Source of the DNA: Vibrio algivorus
GTDB lineage: Bacteria; Pseudomonadota; Gammaproteobacteria; Enterobacterales; Vibrionaceae
Assembly: GCF_002218005.2 (NCBI RefSeq)
Contig: NZ_AP018678.1
Location: 1,302,001-1,366,000 of the forward strand
Reading direction: 5' to 3'
DNA: 64,000 nt
This document shows positions 23,160-33,191 of this stretch, in pieces. A program made the position numbers and the translations under genes. Under the pieces are notes generated by a model, which was not told the origin of the DNA, did no database searches, and worked only from the letters and a program-made list of their open reading frames with translations. Within the stretch, counting starts at the first letter, position 1, and each line of letters opens with the position of its first letter.

Positions 23160-25298
23160 TCAGCCACGATGAGTAATGATCCAACAGTTATGGATATGCT
23201 TATTACGAGAAAAATCCAGCGGCAATGTCTTCGCTGAAATATTTTCAGCCTTAAGACCTAATTGTTCTAAACCATCGAGATCCATCTTAAATAAGCGTTT
23301 ATTGTTCGAAAAGACGACAACAGCATCTTCACGCATCAGACGCTTTAGATTTTCCATCAACATTAAATGATCTCGTTGAATATCGAAAGTTTGCTCCATA
23401 CGTTTTGAGTTAGAAAACGTTGGTGGATCGATAAAAATCAAATCAAACGTTCTATCTTCATGTTGTAACCATTGCAAACAATCAGCTTGTTCAAATTGAT
23501 GCGCTTCACCGGTAAAACCATTAAGCTCCATATTACGTTGAGCCCACTGTAGATAAGTATTCGACATATCAACCGTCGTTGTGCTTTTCGCACCACCAGC
23601 CGCAGCATGTACCGTTGCACTACCCGTGTAGGCAAACAAATTCAAGAAGTCTTTACCTTCTGCCATTTGACCTAAACGACGACGGGTTAATTTATGATCA
23701 AGGAATAAACCGGTATCAAGATAATCTTGCAGATTAACTAATAGTTGAACGCCATATTCGTTCACTTTTAAGTATTCAGAATCTTGCGATAACTTCTGGT
23801 ATTGGCGTTTGCCTTTTTGCTTTTCGCGAGTTTTAATTATGACTTTATTAGCATCAACACCTAACACTTGAATGGTCGCACGAATAATGTCCGTCAAACG
23901 ACGCTTAGCCACCTCTTCTGGAATAGTCTTAGGTGGCGCATACTCTTGAATAACGACGTGATCTAAATACAGATCAATTGCCACATTGTAATTAGGTAAG
24001 TCTGCATCATACACACGATAGCAATCGAGTTGCTCACGTTTCGCCCATTTGCCTATTTTGCTTAAGTTTTTCTTTAAACGGTTAGCAAAATCAGGAGCAA
24101 TTTGTGCCTCTTCTTTCTCAGAATGACGCAACGTTTCACCATTTGGATTCACTCGTGCGGTAATTGAGTAGTTTTTTTGGTGACACGGTAACGCACCATT
24201 ACTCAATTTATATTGCTTATCCGCTCGCATACGTAGGCAACTTAATAACTCTTCACTTGAAGAGAAGATAGAAGCCTGACTCCCCGCAAACTCACTCTTT
24301 AATTGCACACCAAACGACGTATAAAGAGCAATAAGGCCAGGCTCAGTACCTAAACGCTCACCATAAGGCGGGTTACAAATCACCACGCCTTCAGTAAAGC
24401 CCTGTGGTTTTTCAAGTTTAGCGGCATCACCTAGGCTAAATTGAATCACACCTTCTAAACCAGCACGCTTGGCATTGTCTTTGGCTGTTTGTAAAACACG
24501 ACGATCATTATCAATACCAAAGAAACGATTTTCACCAAGCGCTTTAATACCCTTACGCCCTTGAACACTAGCTTCGGCTTTAATTTCGGCCCAAACTTCA
24601 GATTCAAAATCATATAGTGACTCAAAAGCCCATGTGGCGCGTTGAATACCTGGAGCCACATTCGCAGCCATTAAAGCCGCTTCGATAAGCAAAGTACCTG
24701 AACCACACATAGGATCGAGTAAAGGCTGAGATTTATCCCAACCACTACGGCTAACAATCGCACACGCTAAGGTTTCTCTTAATGGCGCTGCACCGGCTTG
24801 AATACGATAGCCACGTTGATGCAAACCACGGCCTACCATATCAATACCAAGAATCGCTCTATCACGATGCAAACGAACATGGATGCGAAGATCTGGCTGA
24901 TCTTTGCTGATCTCCGGGCGACCTAAGTCTTTTTTAGTAAAGCTATCAACGATGGCATCTTTTACTTTCATCGCACCATACTGACTGTTGCGAATTTCGC
25001 GGTTGGTACCATTGAAATCAACAATTAGACGCTTGTTCACCGAGAAATAAGAAGACCAATTTACTGCAGAGGCTGATAAATAAAGATCCATATCATCGTT
25101 ACAGTAAAACTCAGAAAGAATTAATACGAAACGAGAAGCCAAGCGGCTCCATAGGCAACAGCGGTAAAGTTGTGCATTGGTAGCAGTAAATCGAACCCCT
25201 GCTTGCACTGGTTTTGCATCGGTAACACCTAGTTGTGTCAGCTCATCAGCGAGCAAATTTTCAAGGCCATTAGATGTTATCGCTAAATATTGATTCAT
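23160..25298 (-). CDS. rlmKL: RlmKL, 23S rRNA G2445 and G2069 methyltransferase
   Basis: A 712-residue fusion of two SAM-dependent methyltransferases. The start at 25298 gives the family opening MNQYLAITSNGLENLLADEL; an upstream in-frame ATG would add 28 unlikely residues. Order: N-terminal ferredoxin-like and THUMP domains (about 1-160), RlmL catalytic domain with LDPMCGSGTLLIEAALMA and CNPPYGERLG (N2-methylation of G2445), then the RlmK domain with LNLFAYTGSATVHAAAGGA and FIDPPTFSNSK (N7-methylation of G2069). E. coli RlmKL is about 702 residues. It heads the leftward run rlmKL, glutaredoxin, uup, DUF3466. Confidence 0.95.
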   Translation of the reverse strand: MNQYLAITSNGLENLLADELTQLGVTDAKPVQAGVRFTATNAQLYRCCLWSRLASRFVLILSEFYCNDDMDLYLSASAVNWSSYFSVNKRLIVDFNGTNREIRNSQYGAMKVKDAIVDSFTKKDLGRPEISKDQPDLRIHVRLHRDRAILGIDMVGRGLHQRGYRIQAGAAPLRETLACAIVSRSGWDKSQPLLDPMCGSGTLLIEAALMAANVAPGIQRATWAFESLYDFESEVWAEIKAEASVQGRKGIKALGENRFFGIDNDRRVLQTAKDNAKRAGLEGVIQFSLGDAAKLEKPQGFTEGVVICNPPYGERLGTEPGLIALYTSFGVQLKSEFAGSQASIFSSSEELLSCLRMRADKQYKLSNGALPCHQKNYSITARVNPNGETLRHSEKEEAQIAPDFANRLKKNLSKIGKWAKREQLDCYRVYDADLPNYNVAIDLYLDHVVIQEYAPPKTIPEEVAKRRLTDIIRATIQVLGVDANKVIIKTREKQKGKRQYQKLSQDSEYLKVNEYGVQLLVNLQDYLDTGLFLDHKLTRRRLGQMAEGKDFLNLFAYTGSATVHAAAGGAKSTTTVDMSNTYLQWAQRNMELNGFTGEAHQFEQADCLQWLQHEDRTFDLIFIDPPTFSNSKRMEQTFDIQRDHLMLMENLKRLMREDAVVVFSNNKRLFKMDLDGLEQLGLKAENISAKTLPLDFSRNKHIHNCWIITHRG

Positions 25299-25883
25299 TA
25301 TAACTTTCAGTACGGTAATAAATGGAGTCAGATTATATAACGAAACCCCTACCTTATGCGACCACCTACATGCTTTAAGCACCGAATATCACAGAAAAGT
25401 CATCATATTTTTCCACATTCATCATTCAGCACTTCAAATATCCCCCTGCACATCTCATTCCAGCACTTAAATCCTAAACAACTAGCACATCTGCACTAAC
25501 TAACTTCGTTTTATTTAAATATGCAGCATGCGCATATATAAAATATCGACACCGAAACGAAAGTGAATACTTATTCACCCAATAAAGCACACATTATTGG
25601 TCTATACCAATGGTGTTTTTACAGTGTAAATTTATTACTAAATAAGCTTAAATGGGGAATTTGTTCACTTTAAAGGGAAGATATACGATGAAATAAGGCT
25701 TAAAAAACTTTCATTTTTGTTTAAAAACTGCCTTTGTATTGCTTTTATTTTGCCCTATTCACAGTTTTAATTGTGTATTGATAGCGATGAGTTGGTGAAT
25801 CAATAGCCAAACTAAGTTGGTTTTATGTGATTTTTAGCTAGTCGTTAACTGAAGGTAGTAACTATTGGTAGGAAATTTTAGGC
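25299..25883. other. Gene-free interval between rlmKL and zapC
   Basis: About 585 AT-rich bases with no supportable gene. Two perfect palindromes stand out: GTGAATA-CT-TATTCAC (25563-25578) and ATTGGT-CTAT-ACCAAT (25596-25611); the latter is an operator-like TGGTCTATACCA core. The rlmKL promoter should lie here. A small RNA is possible but not demonstrated. Confidence 0.5.
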
Positions 25884-25909
25884 AAAAAAAAGCCGGCGCT
25901 AAGGCCGAC
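25884..25909 (-). terminator. zapC terminator
   Basis: On the - strand GTCGGC pairs with GCCGGC (one G-U) around a 6-base loop, followed by eight T. It begins 41 bases after the zapC stop. Confidence 0.8.
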
Positions 25910-25949
25910 CGAATGAACAACAAGGAACGAACTGGTTTAGATAAGGTAA

Positions 25950-26492
25950 TTACCCTACCATTGCATAAGTTTCAAACTGAGTATGTAAGTTAGCTTTCGC
26001 AAAGCGATCGTGCATCACTTTAATTGGTTCACCAAATTTAAGCGCTTTGGACTCTGTAAGACTGAAATCACGCAAAGAGACAGAGACACAAATACTGGCG
26101 CTTTCTCCAACTTCAACCACCATGAAATGGCCCTCAGAGAAGCAATTACGTAAATGTACAATCTCCCCCTCTTCTGGCGCAAAATCGCCGCCTTGTGAAG
26201 AGAAGAACCAACTCTTAGGTTGAACTGGTTTATGAAAGCGACGAGCTGCGACGCTATTTAATGCCAATTCTGCTTTTCTTGGTTCTGATAAAGGAAGTAC
26301 ATCAACTTGTTGTTTAAATTTGTGGTAGCTAGATGCATCATCAACAGAAAATTCATTTTCTTGAAATGCACTGTTTACTAGAAGTTTTTGAGGAAGATTT
26401 ACGCTGAAAACCATGTCCCGCCCAAGATCCAGCATAAGGGACTTGTTGGTCTCATTGTAATACCATTTCCATGTATCACTCGGTTTAAGCAT
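25950..26492 (-). CDS. zapC: ZapC, FtsZ-ring stabilising protein
   Basis: A 180-residue cytoplasmic division protein that binds FtsZ and promotes bundling of its filaments. The start at 26492 follows GAGGCT and gives the family opening MLKPSDTWKWYYNETNKSLMLDLG. Further conserved parts are FSVDDASSYHKF, KAELALNSVAARRF and PKSWFF, and LKFGEPIKVMHDR near the end. As in E. coli, the gene is beside pyrD. It has its own terminator. Confidence 0.88.
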   Translation of the reverse strand: MLKPSDTWKWYYNETNKSLMLDLGRDMVFSVNLPQKLLVNSAFQENEFSVDDASSYHKFKQQVDVLPLSEPRKAELALNSVAARRFHKPVQPKSWFFSSQGGDFAPEEGEIVHLRNCFSEGHFMVVEVGESASICVSVSLRDFSLTESKALKFGEPIKVMHDRFAKANLHTQFETYAMVG

Positions 26493-26581
26493 TGTTTCAG
26501 CCTCTTCAAAAATAAAGTGAAATAGACACTCCACTTCTCGTCTATCCGTTAGATGTTCTTTGATTGTACAAACAGATAGGC

Positions 26582-26612
26582 AAAAAAAAAGAGGAAAACA
26601 TATTCCTCTTTT
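26582..26612 (-). terminator. pyrD terminator
   Basis: AAAGAGGAA (26588-26596) pairs with TTCCTCTTT (26603-26611). On the - strand it ends in a run of T. It lies between pyrD and zapC. Confidence 0.75.
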
Positions 26613-26664
26613 CAGGCTGAAATTGGATTTTAAGGTGAGAACTTTTTCTTGCTTTTTTGGTAAT

Positions 26665-26720
26665 TATACCCAGGTAACCCCAAGATGTGAGTTTCAGCAT
26701 CTTAAGATCATTTGGGGGTA
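26665..26720. repeat. Palindromic intergenic repeat, copy C (minimal hairpin)
   Basis: TATACCCAGGTAACCCCAAG is followed after a short GAGTTTCAG by the inverted end ATCATTTGGGGGTA. It is a deleted, hairpin-only form of the repeat, 8 bases after the pyrD stop. Confidence 0.7.
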
Positions 26721-26728
26721 CAGCGGGA

Positions 26729-27739
26729 TTAAATATTTTTAACGATATCTTTAATCAAGTTAGGTCCATGATAAATGAAACCCGAATACACTTGTACAAG
26801 TTTTGCGCCAGCCATCATTTTCTCTTTTGCTGCAACATAAGAATCAATACCACCAACACCAATGATCGGGATCTCTTCACCTAGCTCTTTATAAAGCTGA
26901 CGGATCACTTCAGTACTTTTCGATTGCACAGGACGACCACTTAAGCCCCCTGTTTCATTGGCATTTTTCATACCGTCGACTAAAGTACGATCCAGTGTTG
27001 TGTTGGTTGCGATAACACCATCAATCTTATACTTCTTCAGTGAGTCACAGATTTGCTTTAATTCATCATCGGTTAAATCTGGGGCAATTTTTAACGCTAA
27101 TGGAACATATTTATCGTATTGCTTAGCCAGTTCAGTTTGTTTTTCTTTTAAGGCCGACAATAATTCATCCAAGGCTTCACCGTATTGTAATGTACGTAGC
27201 CCAGGAGTATTTGGAGAAGAAATGTTAGCGGCAATATAACCTGCATATGGATACACTTTTTCCATACAAATTAAGTAGTCTTCAGTACCCTTTTCAATTG
27301 GTGTATCTTTATTCTTACCAATATTGATGCCTAGGATGCCATCAAAGTTTGATTGCTTAACATTTTCAATAAGTGCATCAACACCTTCATTATTGAACCC
27401 CATACGATTGATAATCCCTTCAGCTTCAACAATTCGGAAGCAGCGTGGTTTATCATTACCAGGTTGTGGACGTGGCGTCACTGTACCAATTTCTAAAAAA
27501 CCGAACCCCATCGCGCCAAAGGCATCAATGCATTCGCCATTTTTATCCATGCCAGCGGCAAGGCCAACTGGGTTCTTAAATGTCAACCCCATCACTTCAA
27601 CAGAACGAATTGGTAGGTTTTGGCGGAAGAAAAAGTCTAAAGGTGTTCCATTCAGTCTTCTTAAATTCTTAATCGCTAATTCATGTGCTGTTTCTGCGTT
27701 GAATTTAAACAAGCCAGCTCTGGCGATACGGTAAAGCAT
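26729..27739 (-). CDS. pyrD: PyrD, quinone-dependent dihydroorotate dehydrogenase
   Basis: A 336-residue class 2 enzyme, the same length as E. coli PyrD; it oxidises dihydroorotate to orotate with FMN and passes electrons to quinone at the inner membrane. The start at 27739 follows GGAGG. The N-terminal amphipathic helix (MLYRIARAGLFKFNAETAHE) docks on the membrane. FMN-barrel motifs: NPVGLAAGMDKNGE, GFGFLEIGTVTPRPQPGN, ANISSPNTPGLR with the catalytic serine, and the late IGVGGIDS. Upstream are a PurR-like box and a hairpin with six T. Confidence 0.96.
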   Translation of the reverse strand: MLYRIARAGLFKFNAETAHELAIKNLRRLNGTPLDFFFRQNLPIRSVEVMGLTFKNPVGLAAGMDKNGECIDAFGAMGFGFLEIGTVTPRPQPGNDKPRCFRIVEAEGIINRMGFNNEGVDALIENVKQSNFDGILGINIGKNKDTPIEKGTEDYLICMEKVYPYAGYIAANISSPNTPGLRTLQYGEALDELLSALKEKQTELAKQYDKYVPLALKIAPDLTDDELKQICDSLKKYKIDGVIATNTTLDRTLVDGMKNANETGGLSGRPVQSKSTEVIRQLYKELGEEIPIIGVGGIDSYVAAKEKMMAGAKLVQVYSGFIYHGPNLIKDIVKNI

Positions 27740-27758
27740 ACTTCCTCCAAATAAGATC

Positions 27759-27782
27759 AAAAAAGCCCCGAAATTCCGGGGC
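27759..27782 (-). terminator. GC-rich hairpin with T6 in the pyrD leader
   Basis: On the - strand GCCCCG and CGGGGC (6 bp) are followed by TTTTTT, ending 20 bases before the pyrD ATG. It can be read as the gdh terminator or as a leader attenuator, because a candidate pyrD promoter (TATACT at 27785-27790) lies just upstream of it. Confidence 0.65.
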
Positions 27783-27813
27783 GAAGTATACCTTTGTTAT
27801 CAGTCTTATACTA

Positions 27814-27829
27814 CTGTAATCGTTTGCAG
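27814..27829 (-). promoter_or_regulatory. PurR-like operator upstream of pyrD
   Basis: On the - strand, CTGCAAACGATTACAG keeps the GCAA-CG-TT-C core of the PurR box. E. coli pyrD is a known PurR target, so purine-responsive repression is plausible here. Confidence 0.55.
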
Positions 27830-27904
27830 AGCTTTGATCTCATACTGCTATAGATGAAATCAAAGCTAAAACACAAAACATTAGTTACAGGGTCACCTAT
27901 TTGT

Positions 27905-30900
27905 TCACCTGTTAGCGGCACAATTTAAGTTTAAAAGCATAAGCTCACGAAGTGCGACGGAAAACTTAGCGAATTCATGTGCAGAACCGACTTTGAACTC
28001 ATTCAAAATATTTTCCCAACGTTCTAGTGATGGTCGATTAGATTCCAGCCAATCACTTAACTCACTTTCTACTTTCCTAGCTTGCTTATCATCACAACGA
28101 CAAGAAAGAACTTGTAATGTTAAATTGCGTTGCTGCCAATCGAGATCTTCACGGAATGTTGCACGAGCAAGTGCTTGCCAGTGGTTATCAACCGGTTGAT
28201 TATTGATTTGATTCAAGAACCAATGCAGTGACAATCGATCCCCTAGGGTGAAATACATCTTAGCGGTTTGTTCAATCGTCACCTCACATTCAGCTGCTAC
28301 CGTAGAAATATCTAAAGCAGAATACAAGCTGGTTAAACGAGAGATCTTATTTGCCAATTCAGAGTCTACACCTTGTTTTATCCAAGACTGAGCTTGCTGA
28401 TTGTGCTCTTTCACTTCATCTTTGACTAAGTAATCATCGATTTTCGTTTGAACGGCAATCACATCTGCTTGGTAGTGTTTAATGATTTCATTAACACTTA
28501 ATTTAAGCATACGATTTCTTAGTAACCAACGAGATGATCGGCGTAAAATACGGCGTAAAGACATCAATAATTCATACTGTACTTCTGATGTGGCTGTATT
28601 ATCTAGGCTTCGCACCTTGTCAAACATAGAGCCAGCATCAAATATCTCTCTCGCAGCGACATAGGCATTAGTAATATCAATCACACTTGCCCCTGTCTCA
28701 TCATGTAAGCGCGAGACAAAATTACAGCCCATTTCATTGACCATTTGATTGGCAAGTGAAGTGGCGATAATTTCTTGTCTTAATGGATGTTGATCCATGT
28801 ATGAACCATAGTTACGGCGTAACTTGGTTGGGAAGTAATAAGTTAACAATTGTGCATTAAATGGGTCATTGGCAATCTCTTCACAAGCAAGTTGCTCTTT
28901 AAGCACCATTTTAGCGTAGGCAATCAATACTGAAAGCTCAGGTCGAGTCAGCCCTTTGCCCTGCTTTTCCCTCTCCAATAAGGTTTCATCGTCAGGAATA
29001 TATTCTAAAGCGCGATCTAATTTGCCAAGCTTTTCTAATGCATGAATAAAGCGAATTTGCTCTTTCACTTGAGCAGTACCTTGATGCTCACTCACCGAAA
29101 TAGACTCTGACTGGCAGTACGCGTCTTCTAAAACAATCTCGCCAATTTCGTCTTCCATACTATTAAGTACTTCGTTACGTTGCTTGATGGTCAGATCGCC
29201 ATTGCTGACTAGCGTATTCAAGAAGATCTTAATATTCACTTCATTATCAGAACAATCTACACCACCAACATTATCAACAAAGTCGGTATTTACTCGGCCG
29301 CCAGTGAGTGCATATTCAATACGGCCAAGCTGCGTCATGCCTAAGTTACCGCCTTCACCGACAACTTTGGCGCGTAGTTCTCGGCCATCAATACGCAGAC
29401 TATCATTGGCTCTATCACCAACATCAGTATGGTTTTCTTCTGACGATTTAATGTAAGTACCGATGCCACCGTTCCACAGTAGATCAACATTCATTTTCAG
29501 CAGCAACTTGATCAATTCTGTTGGCGTGACAGATTGCTTTTGCGTGCCGACCATTTTTTGGATCTCAGGGGTCAACGAGATCGACTTAGAGCGTCTTGAG
29601 AATATACCTCCACCTTGTGAGATCAAACTTTGATCGTAATCTTCCCAACTCGATCGTGGTAATTTGAACAAGCGATCTCTTTCTTTCCAACTGCTTGCCG
29701 AATCTGGATTTGGATCAATAAATATATGCATGTGGTTGAAAGCTGCTTGGAGGCGAGTATGTTTAGATAACAACATACCATTACCAAATACATCACCAGC
29801 CATATCACCAATCGCAACACAAGTAAAATCAGTGGTTTGGCAATTAATACCCATTTCGCGGAAGTGACGTTTTACCGACTCCCAACCACCTTTAGCGGTA
29901 ATCCCCATTGCCTTGTGATCGTAACCATTTGAACCACCAGAAGCAAAAGCATCACCTAGCCAAAAATTGTATTCAGCCGAAACTGAGTTGGCAATATCAG
30001 AGAAGGTTGCGGTTCCTTTATCGGCGGCAACAACAAGGTAAGCATCATCAGCATCATGTCGAACCACATTAGTCGGTGGCACAATTTCGCCTTCAATAAT
30101 GTTATCGGATACATCTAATAGCGCTCGAATAAAACGTTTATAGCAACGCTTCCCTTCGGCAAAAATTTCATCTCGAGTAGTAAAGTTTTGTTGACGCTTA
30201 CAAACAAAGCCACCTTTTGCTCCTACTGGAACAATCACTGTATTTTTAACTTGTTGCGCTTTAACCAAGCCTAAAATTTCAGTACGGAAGTCTTCTTGAC
30301 GATCAGACCAACGCAGCCCACCACGAGCAACTTTACCAGCACGTAAATGCACACCTTCTACATCCGGTGCATAAACAAAAATCTCAAATTCAGGTACTGG
30401 GGCTGGAATTTCTGGGATATTTCTAGGCATCAATTTCAGCGCTAACCACGGTTTTTCGATACCATTTTCATCCGTTTGATAGAAGTTAGTTCTAATGGTT
30501 GCTTGGATCATTTCCATGTAACGACGAATAATCCGATCATCATCTAAACTTTCAACTTTCTCTAATTGCTCTTTAATTGAAGCAACCAGTTTCTCTTCCC
30601 CTTTACCTCTTACTTTCACTTTTGGATCAAAGCGTTTCACAAATAAGGCAACTAAGGCTTGTGCCAATTTAGGATGATTAGAAAGTGTATCTTCAATATA
30701 TTGTTGACTAAATGGGAAGCCTACTTGACGCATGTAACGTGCATAGCTTCGTAATATCGTGACTTCTCTACCGGTTAACCCCGCTGATAGAATCAATCTG
30801 TTAAAACCATCACTCTCGAGATCGCCAGACCAAATTGCCGCAAACGCTTTCTGGAAACGATCTTGCGCTTCACGTAGATCGACACTTTGATCACCACGGT

Positions 30901-32749
30901 GCAACATTGAGAAATCTAAGATCCAAAATACCGTCCCATCCGCTTTTTCGATCTCATATGGTGATTCTCCGATCACTCTAAGTCCAAGGTTTTCAAGCAT
31001 TGGCATTACATCAGAAAGATGGATTGGTTCATCACGATGGTACAATTTCAGACGGACTGCTTTTGAATCCGCTCTCACTTCTTGCGGGCGATAAAACAAC
31101 ATGCCCAGTTTTTTATCTTCATTTAAAGATTCTAACAACTCAATATCGGCAACGGCTGTACCACCAGCTAATGTAGCTTCTTTATATGAGCGAGGGAAAG
31201 CATCTTGGTATTGCTTAGCCAGTTCAGTACCTTTATTTTCGCCAAAATTGCCCATAATAGATTGGGTTAAACGATCATCCCAAGATGAAGACGCTTCCAT
31301 CAGATCCCTCTCAATAGATTTAACATTGATATCTTGATTATTATTATCCACTCGTACTATGTAGTGGGTTCTTGCTAGCGGGCTTTCCGAAAAGTAGGTA
31401 GTAAACTCAACATCTTGATCGCTTTTAAAGTAGTTTTTAAAGATCTGCTGAGTTTTGAATCGAAGCTCTGTGTTATAGCGCTCTTTGGTTACGTAGACCA
31501 TGCAACTAAAGAAACGTCCGAATGGGTCTTTGCGAACGAACAGACGTAATAGATCACGGTCCTGCATTTGCACGACACCCATCCCCACTTCAAGTAACTC
31601 TTCTTCAGTGGCTTGAAGGAGTTCATCTCTTGGATAGTTTTCTAAAATATTATGCAACGCTTTCCAGGAATACGATCCTTTTAGATAACCACTTGATTGC
31701 AAAATACGCGCAACTTTATCTCGAATAAGCGGAATGCTACCAACACTTTGGTTATAAACCGCTGAGGTGTATAGGCCGACAAAACGATGCTCTCCAATCA
31801 CTTTACCTTTATCATCAAACTTTTTGATGCCAACATAATCGGTGTGAGCACGACGGTGAATAGTAGAAGCATGACTGCCTTTTGTTAAAACTAACAGCTC
31901 TTGCTTGGTGACTTCCACTCTTGCAGATTCAAGGAGTTGAGATAGTTTGTAACTGCGAATTCGACTTTCTTGTTTCAGTAAACCAAGTGCAGGAGATTGA
32001 GATGGATTAAGCTCTAAGTCCCCTTTTGTGGCTTTTAGCTCAAATTCTTTGTACCCCATAAAGGTAAAGTTATGTTCACCAAGCCAGCGTAGAAATGCTA
32101 AGTCTTCTTGTAATCGCTCTTTCTCTAATGGGATATTTTTTATATTGTCTTCAGTTTCTTTTATCGCAAGTAGTAACTTGTCACTCATCTCGTGCCAATC
32201 TTCAACGACTAAGCGAGTATCTTTCAAAACCGACAATAATTCTTCTTTCAATTCTGACATTCGAGCTTTGTCATTCAAACGATCTATTTCAATATGAAAT
32301 AAAGATTGCATGTCACCTTGTCCATCATTGATAGCAACAACTTCACCTTTATTTCGACTAATTTGAGTGGGGGCATTGGCCATAAAGTGACTGGTTAACC
32401 CTAAACGATTAATCGCCATTTTGATGGAGTCGACTAAGAATGCTGAATCAGGTACGACTATCTCAATAACCGTATGACTCGACTGCCAACCTTGGCGGCT
32501 TAATGTTGGGTTGAACACTTTCACTGACACCATGTCGGCGTCTTTTTCTAGGATGTGCTGCCACAAACTGACAACAGCACCGTAGAGATCAGATTCATTC
32601 CTTTGAAAAAGATCATCTTGCGAAATATTACTGTATAGATGTTCAGCTAATTTGCTGACTAAAGGCTGAGTTTCGGATTCTAATTTGTCCTGTATGAGTT
32701 GGTAGACTTTCTCAAGTAATACAGGGGTGACTTTTTCACTCGTTGGCAT
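27905..32749 (-). CDS. gdhB: Large NAD-specific glutamate dehydrogenase
   Basis: A 1614-residue enzyme of the 180-kDa class (usual length about 1610) that oxidises glutamate to 2-oxoglutarate and ammonia with NAD. I start at the ATG at 32749, behind TGGAGTG, giving MPTSEKVTPVLLEKVYQLIQ. The N-terminal half holds ACT-like regulatory segments. The catalytic core has KVARGGLRWSDRQEDFRTEI and VPVGAKGGFV with the substrate lysine; ADKGTATFSDIAN and the NAD-domain region VVGEGGNLGMTQLGRIEYA follow. A long helical C-terminal domain completes it. It is transcribed alone. It could support use of glutamate or amino acids as carbon source. Confidence 0.95.
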   Translation of the reverse strand: MPTSEKVTPVLLEKVYQLIQDKLESETQPLVSKLAEHLYSNISQDDLFQRNESDLYGAVVSLWQHILEKDADMVSVKVFNPTLSRQGWQSSHTVIEIVVPDSAFLVDSIKMAINRLGLTSHFMANAPTQISRNKGEVVAINDGQGDMQSLFHIEIDRLNDKARMSELKEELLSVLKDTRLVVEDWHEMSDKLLLAIKETEDNIKNIPLEKERLQEDLAFLRWLGEHNFTFMGYKEFELKATKGDLELNPSQSPALGLLKQESRIRSYKLSQLLESARVEVTKQELLVLTKGSHASTIHRRAHTDYVGIKKFDDKGKVIGEHRFVGLYTSAVYNQSVGSIPLIRDKVARILQSSGYLKGSYSWKALHNILENYPRDELLQATEEELLEVGMGVVQMQDRDLLRLFVRKDPFGRFFSCMVYVTKERYNTELRFKTQQIFKNYFKSDQDVEFTTYFSESPLARTHYIVRVDNNNQDINVKSIERDLMEASSSWDDRLTQSIMGNFGENKGTELAKQYQDAFPRSYKEATLAGGTAVADIELLESLNEDKKLGMLFYRPQEVRADSKAVRLKLYHRDEPIHLSDVMPMLENLGLRVIGESPYEIEKADGTVFWILDFSMLHRGDQSVDLREAQDRFQKAFAAIWSGDLESDGFNRLILSAGLTGREVTILRSYARYMRQVGFPFSQQYIEDTLSNHPKLAQALVALFVKRFDPKVKVRGKGEEKLVASIKEQLEKVESLDDDRIIRRYMEMIQATIRTNFYQTDENGIEKPWLALKLMPRNIPEIPAPVPEFEIFVYAPDVEGVHLRAGKVARGGLRWSDRQEDFRTEILGLVKAQQVKNTVIVPVGAKGGFVCKRQQNFTTRDEIFAEGKRCYKRFIRALLDVSDNIIEGEIVPPTNVVRHDADDAYLVVAADKGTATFSDIANSVSAEYNFWLGDAFASGGSNGYDHKAMGITAKGGWESVKRHFREMGINCQTTDFTCVAIGDMAGDVFGNGMLLSKHTRLQAAFNHMHIFIDPNPDSASSWKERDRLFKLPRSSWEDYDQSLISQGGGIFSRRSKSISLTPEIQKMVGTQKQSVTPTELIKLLLKMNVDLLWNGGIGTYIKSSEENHTDVGDRANDSLRIDGRELRAKVVGEGGNLGMTQLGRIEYALTGGRVNTDFVDNVGGVDCSDNEVNIKIFLNTLVSNGDLTIKQRNEVLNSMEDEIGEIVLEDAYCQSESISVSEHQGTAQVKEQIRFIHALEKLGKLDRALEYIPDDETLLEREKQGKGLTRPELSVLIAYAKMVLKEQLACEEIANDPFNAQLLTYYFPTKLRRNYGSYMDQHPLRQEIIATSLANQMVNEMGCNFVSRLHDETGASVIDITNAYVAAREIFDAGSMFDKVRSLDNTATSEVQYELLMSLRRILRRSSRWLLRNRMLKLSVNEIIKHYQADVIAVQTKIDDYLVKDEVKEHNQQAQSWIKQGVDSELANKISRLTSLYSALDISTVAAECEVTIEQTAKMYFTLGDRLSLHWFLNQINNQPVDNHWQALARATFREDLDWQQRNLTLQVLSCRCDDKQARKVESELSDWLESNRPSLERWENILNEFKVGSAHEFAKFSVALRELMLLNLNCAANR

Positions 32750-33125
32750 CTTTACACTCCACAAAATGGGTAGAACATTTATTTTTATATTGTTCACGCT
32801 ATAAAACAGTACCAAACACTTCTAAAAAACGACTGGTTAGAATCTTTAATTACTTATTCCAAAAGCCGCCAGATGTTATTTAGATACAGGTATATTGTAA
32901 GAGTAGTATTGATAGAAAGTTAAATGGTTTCCTAGCGATATACAGGATAAAAGTCGAATATGTGACCTAGGTACTTATTGGAACCACTTCAAAATTATCA
33001 ATGTAAAAATGAAACATCTGTTTAAGCGACTTGTTATAATCACTTTCGCTATAAAGAGCTTAACTTATCGGTAACTTTTATAATTAAAAGAGCGAAATCG
33101 CTTTGTTTCTCAAAGGTATAAAACG
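32750..33125. other. Intergenic region between gdhB and pepN
   Basis: About 375 AT-rich bases that must hold the gdhB promoter. A weak AGCGA/TCGCT hairpin near 33092-33104 is the only structure noted. I see no open reading frame or conserved RNA. Confidence 0.4.
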
Positions 33126-33148
33126 AAAAAAGCAGCCCGAAGACTGCT
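33126..33148 (-). terminator. pepN terminator
   Basis: On the - strand a 7-bp stem (AGCAGTC with GGCTGCT) is closed by a TTCG tetraloop and followed by six T, a very stable terminator. Confidence 0.85.
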
Positions 33149-33191
33149 TATAGATTTATCATTAATGATATTGAAGTTGTGAGGGTTAGAC

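Noticed and set aside
24179..24191. GTGACACGGTAAC as a further matS site
   Set aside because: It has two mismatches to the consensus, which is expected several times by chance in 64 kb.
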